Origin: Numida meleagris
Lineage: Eukaryota; Chordata; Aves; Galliformes; Numididae
Assembly: GCF_002078875.1 (NCBI RefSeq)
Contig: NC_034414.1
Location: 14,496,107 to 14,560,106, forward strand
Reading direction: 5' to 3'
DNA length: 64,000 nt
Shown here: one piece after another, positions 62,457 through 64,000 of the stretch
Position numbering within the stretch: the first letter of the stretch is position 1
How the letters are laid out: each line of letters starts with the position of its first letter
Notes under the pieces: generated by a model
The model's input: only the letters and a program-made list of their open reading frames with translations
Database searches by the model: none
What the model was told of the DNA's origin: nothing
Position numbers and translations under genes: made by a program

Positions 62457-64000
62457 TATTAACTATCATGAAGTACTTGTCACCTTTATTATTGTTATTA
62501 TTATCCATTCTGAACATCTAGAAGCTCTAGACAGACAATGTTCAGACATGCCATGTAAATGCAACCTTGTCTCAAATGCCAGGTAAATACATGCAGTAGT
62601 AAGTTTACTTGCTGGGCCTGATCGATTAACACAATGCTGCCAGTTTTACAAAATGCAGAGATGTATTTAAAGCAATGTCTAAAATTGTTTGTGTCAGAGC
62701 TTCCTAATGACTTTGAAGAACTTAGGGTTAGGCCATTAAAATTAAAAGAAAATCGCTGCATCAAAATGTTTGTATTATTATTAGAATTGTAAAGTTAAAA
62801 TCAAGTTTGACATTTTGGTCCATACTGATCACCAATGAAGAAAGGAAAGGGAAAAGATGAAGAAAGTGGTTAATTCATGAAAGTTACTATCAGCATCTGA
62901 CTATTAATCATTTGCAAATGACTTCAGCCGATAAAAGTCAAAAACTGTTGTTTGCAAATATTTCCTTGCCATTGTTTAAATCATACGTGTATGACAATTT
63001 GAGGAACAAATTTGAAAGAAATAAGTCAAATTAAACTCCCACTTAAGCCATTATGAATCTGAATGGGCACCCTTAATTACCACATTTCTAGTAACATAAC
63101 AGAGAACAAGATCAGGTCTGTCTTTCAGCTGGTGCAAGAGGGAAAACCATTAGCAAGATCCCGCGAGATTTAACAACTCTTAGTTGCCACTGAATTCAAT
63201 TTCTCATTGAACTTTACCTAAGCTGTGCATACAGTGAAATGTGCATTTGATTTTTAAAGTATATTCTCTTTCAATAATCTAAGATGCTATTAGAACACAG
63301 GTAGGGACTTAAAAAGAAATTTTTATTCCAACATTGCCTTTTAAGCCACAAATCTGACCTACCTTAAAATGGTTATGATCTGCGGAAAATGCCATCTGGC
63401 TGCTAAATCCCTTTGAAGACTATTTAATCAACTGCCTATTAAGTAATAATGTTAAGATACAGCAACTATGGAACAGATCTTGTCATCCTTATTCTTTGAT
63501 GTAGTCCTACTGAGATGTCAGAAATTGATCCCAAGAGATCAATTAATGAGATCAGGTCTAAGGTTTGCAGCTCTGGATGCTTATTTTATGCACATAACTG
63601 TTTTTGCTCTTTTTTAGTACATTCAGCAGTGGTATAAGAATTCTCAGATATCTGCTTCATTCCACTGCTAATCAAGAGGTGCAGAAACAATGAAGGAAAG
63701 GAAATGGATCTTCTCCAGTTTTTGGCACATTAAAGACACAGAGGAGACTGCAAATATATTTATGCCAGTTGCAAAACATGGTAATCATTGAGAGGAACTC
63801 AGAATAGGTTTCAGAAAACAGTTCAATCAAGCAAGGAGTTGGAAGCCTTACTAGCCTATCAACTTACACCTGATTGTCTTTATATTATACACCTTACTGG
63901 GGATTTACGATACCCTTAATTAGTTTACTTTTTACTCTCCCTTTAAATTTTGCTGGTCCTCAAATTTGTGAAGCTGATTTTGTTTGACTTTCTAATCCAA
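61006..64000 (-). other. BRSK2 intron (partial), upstream of the linker exon
   Basis: No BRSK2 kinase or UBA exon was recognised. It contains an A/C-rich simple stretch near 61183-61215, a (CAG)-like short run near 61252-61275 and a 32-base T run at 62419-62450. Confidence 0.6.
62419..62450. repeat. Poly(T) homopolymer
   Basis: 32 consecutive T with no recognisable retroposon body next to it. Confidence 0.9.

Overview
This is a vertebrate nuclear genome window, almost certainly from a bird and most likely chicken or a close galliform. It has multi-exon genes with GT-AG introns, fragments of CR1 LINEs (the dominant avian retroposon), a short mariner-type element resembling chicken Galluhop/Mariner1_GG, and avian-type LTR sequence. 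Nothing in it suggests a prokaryote, plasmid or phage. The species call rests on repeat character and protein similarity recalled from memory; no search was run.

The window holds the 3' parts of two genes that converge tail to tail, the same arrangement as on human 11p15.5. On the + strand, four coding exons of MOB2 (positions 2781-13669) encode 229 residues of the MOB kinase activator 2 protein; the first coding exon lies upstream of the window. The MOB2 3' UTR runs to a poly(A) signal at 14648. The intron between the second and third visible exons carries a tandem array of about 5 kb built from CA-rich units (about 4540-9605). The longest open frames in the window come from this array and are not genes.

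On the - strand, seven coding exons plus an alternative terminal exon (between 60600 and 30305) encode the C-terminal half of BRSK2, a brain-enriched AMPK-related kinase: the Pro/Ser-rich linker, the KA1-like domain and the variable C-terminal tail. The kinase domain exons lie beyond position 64000. The 3' UTR is about 3.3 kb, A/U-rich and repeat-rich, ending at a poly(A) signal at 27589-27594. A 48-bp cassette exon and two alternative C-termini (a long tail ending DQP and a short one ending GIIPKS) are visible, and the linker exon can be extended upstream in frame by about 125-135 codons.

Between the genes (about 14675-27560) there is a solo LTR (about 21083-21739), a second possible LTR-like block near 24 kb, two CR1 tails, and a CpG island at about 27.2-27.55 kb with - strand splice donors. 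The island and a few exon-like segments suggest an unidentified - strand transcript without convincing coding capacity. BRSK2 introns contain the mariner-like element, a truncated CR1 with recognisable reverse-transcriptase codons, long homopolymers and a perfect 17-bp hairpin. I found no CRISPR array or tRNA/rRNA gene and recognised no intact protein-coding transposon. The most useful observations are the extended BRSK2 exon, the conserved alternative C-terminus, the E-box-rich satellite in MOB2, and perfect hairpins in the MOB2 3' UTR and a BRSK2 intron.
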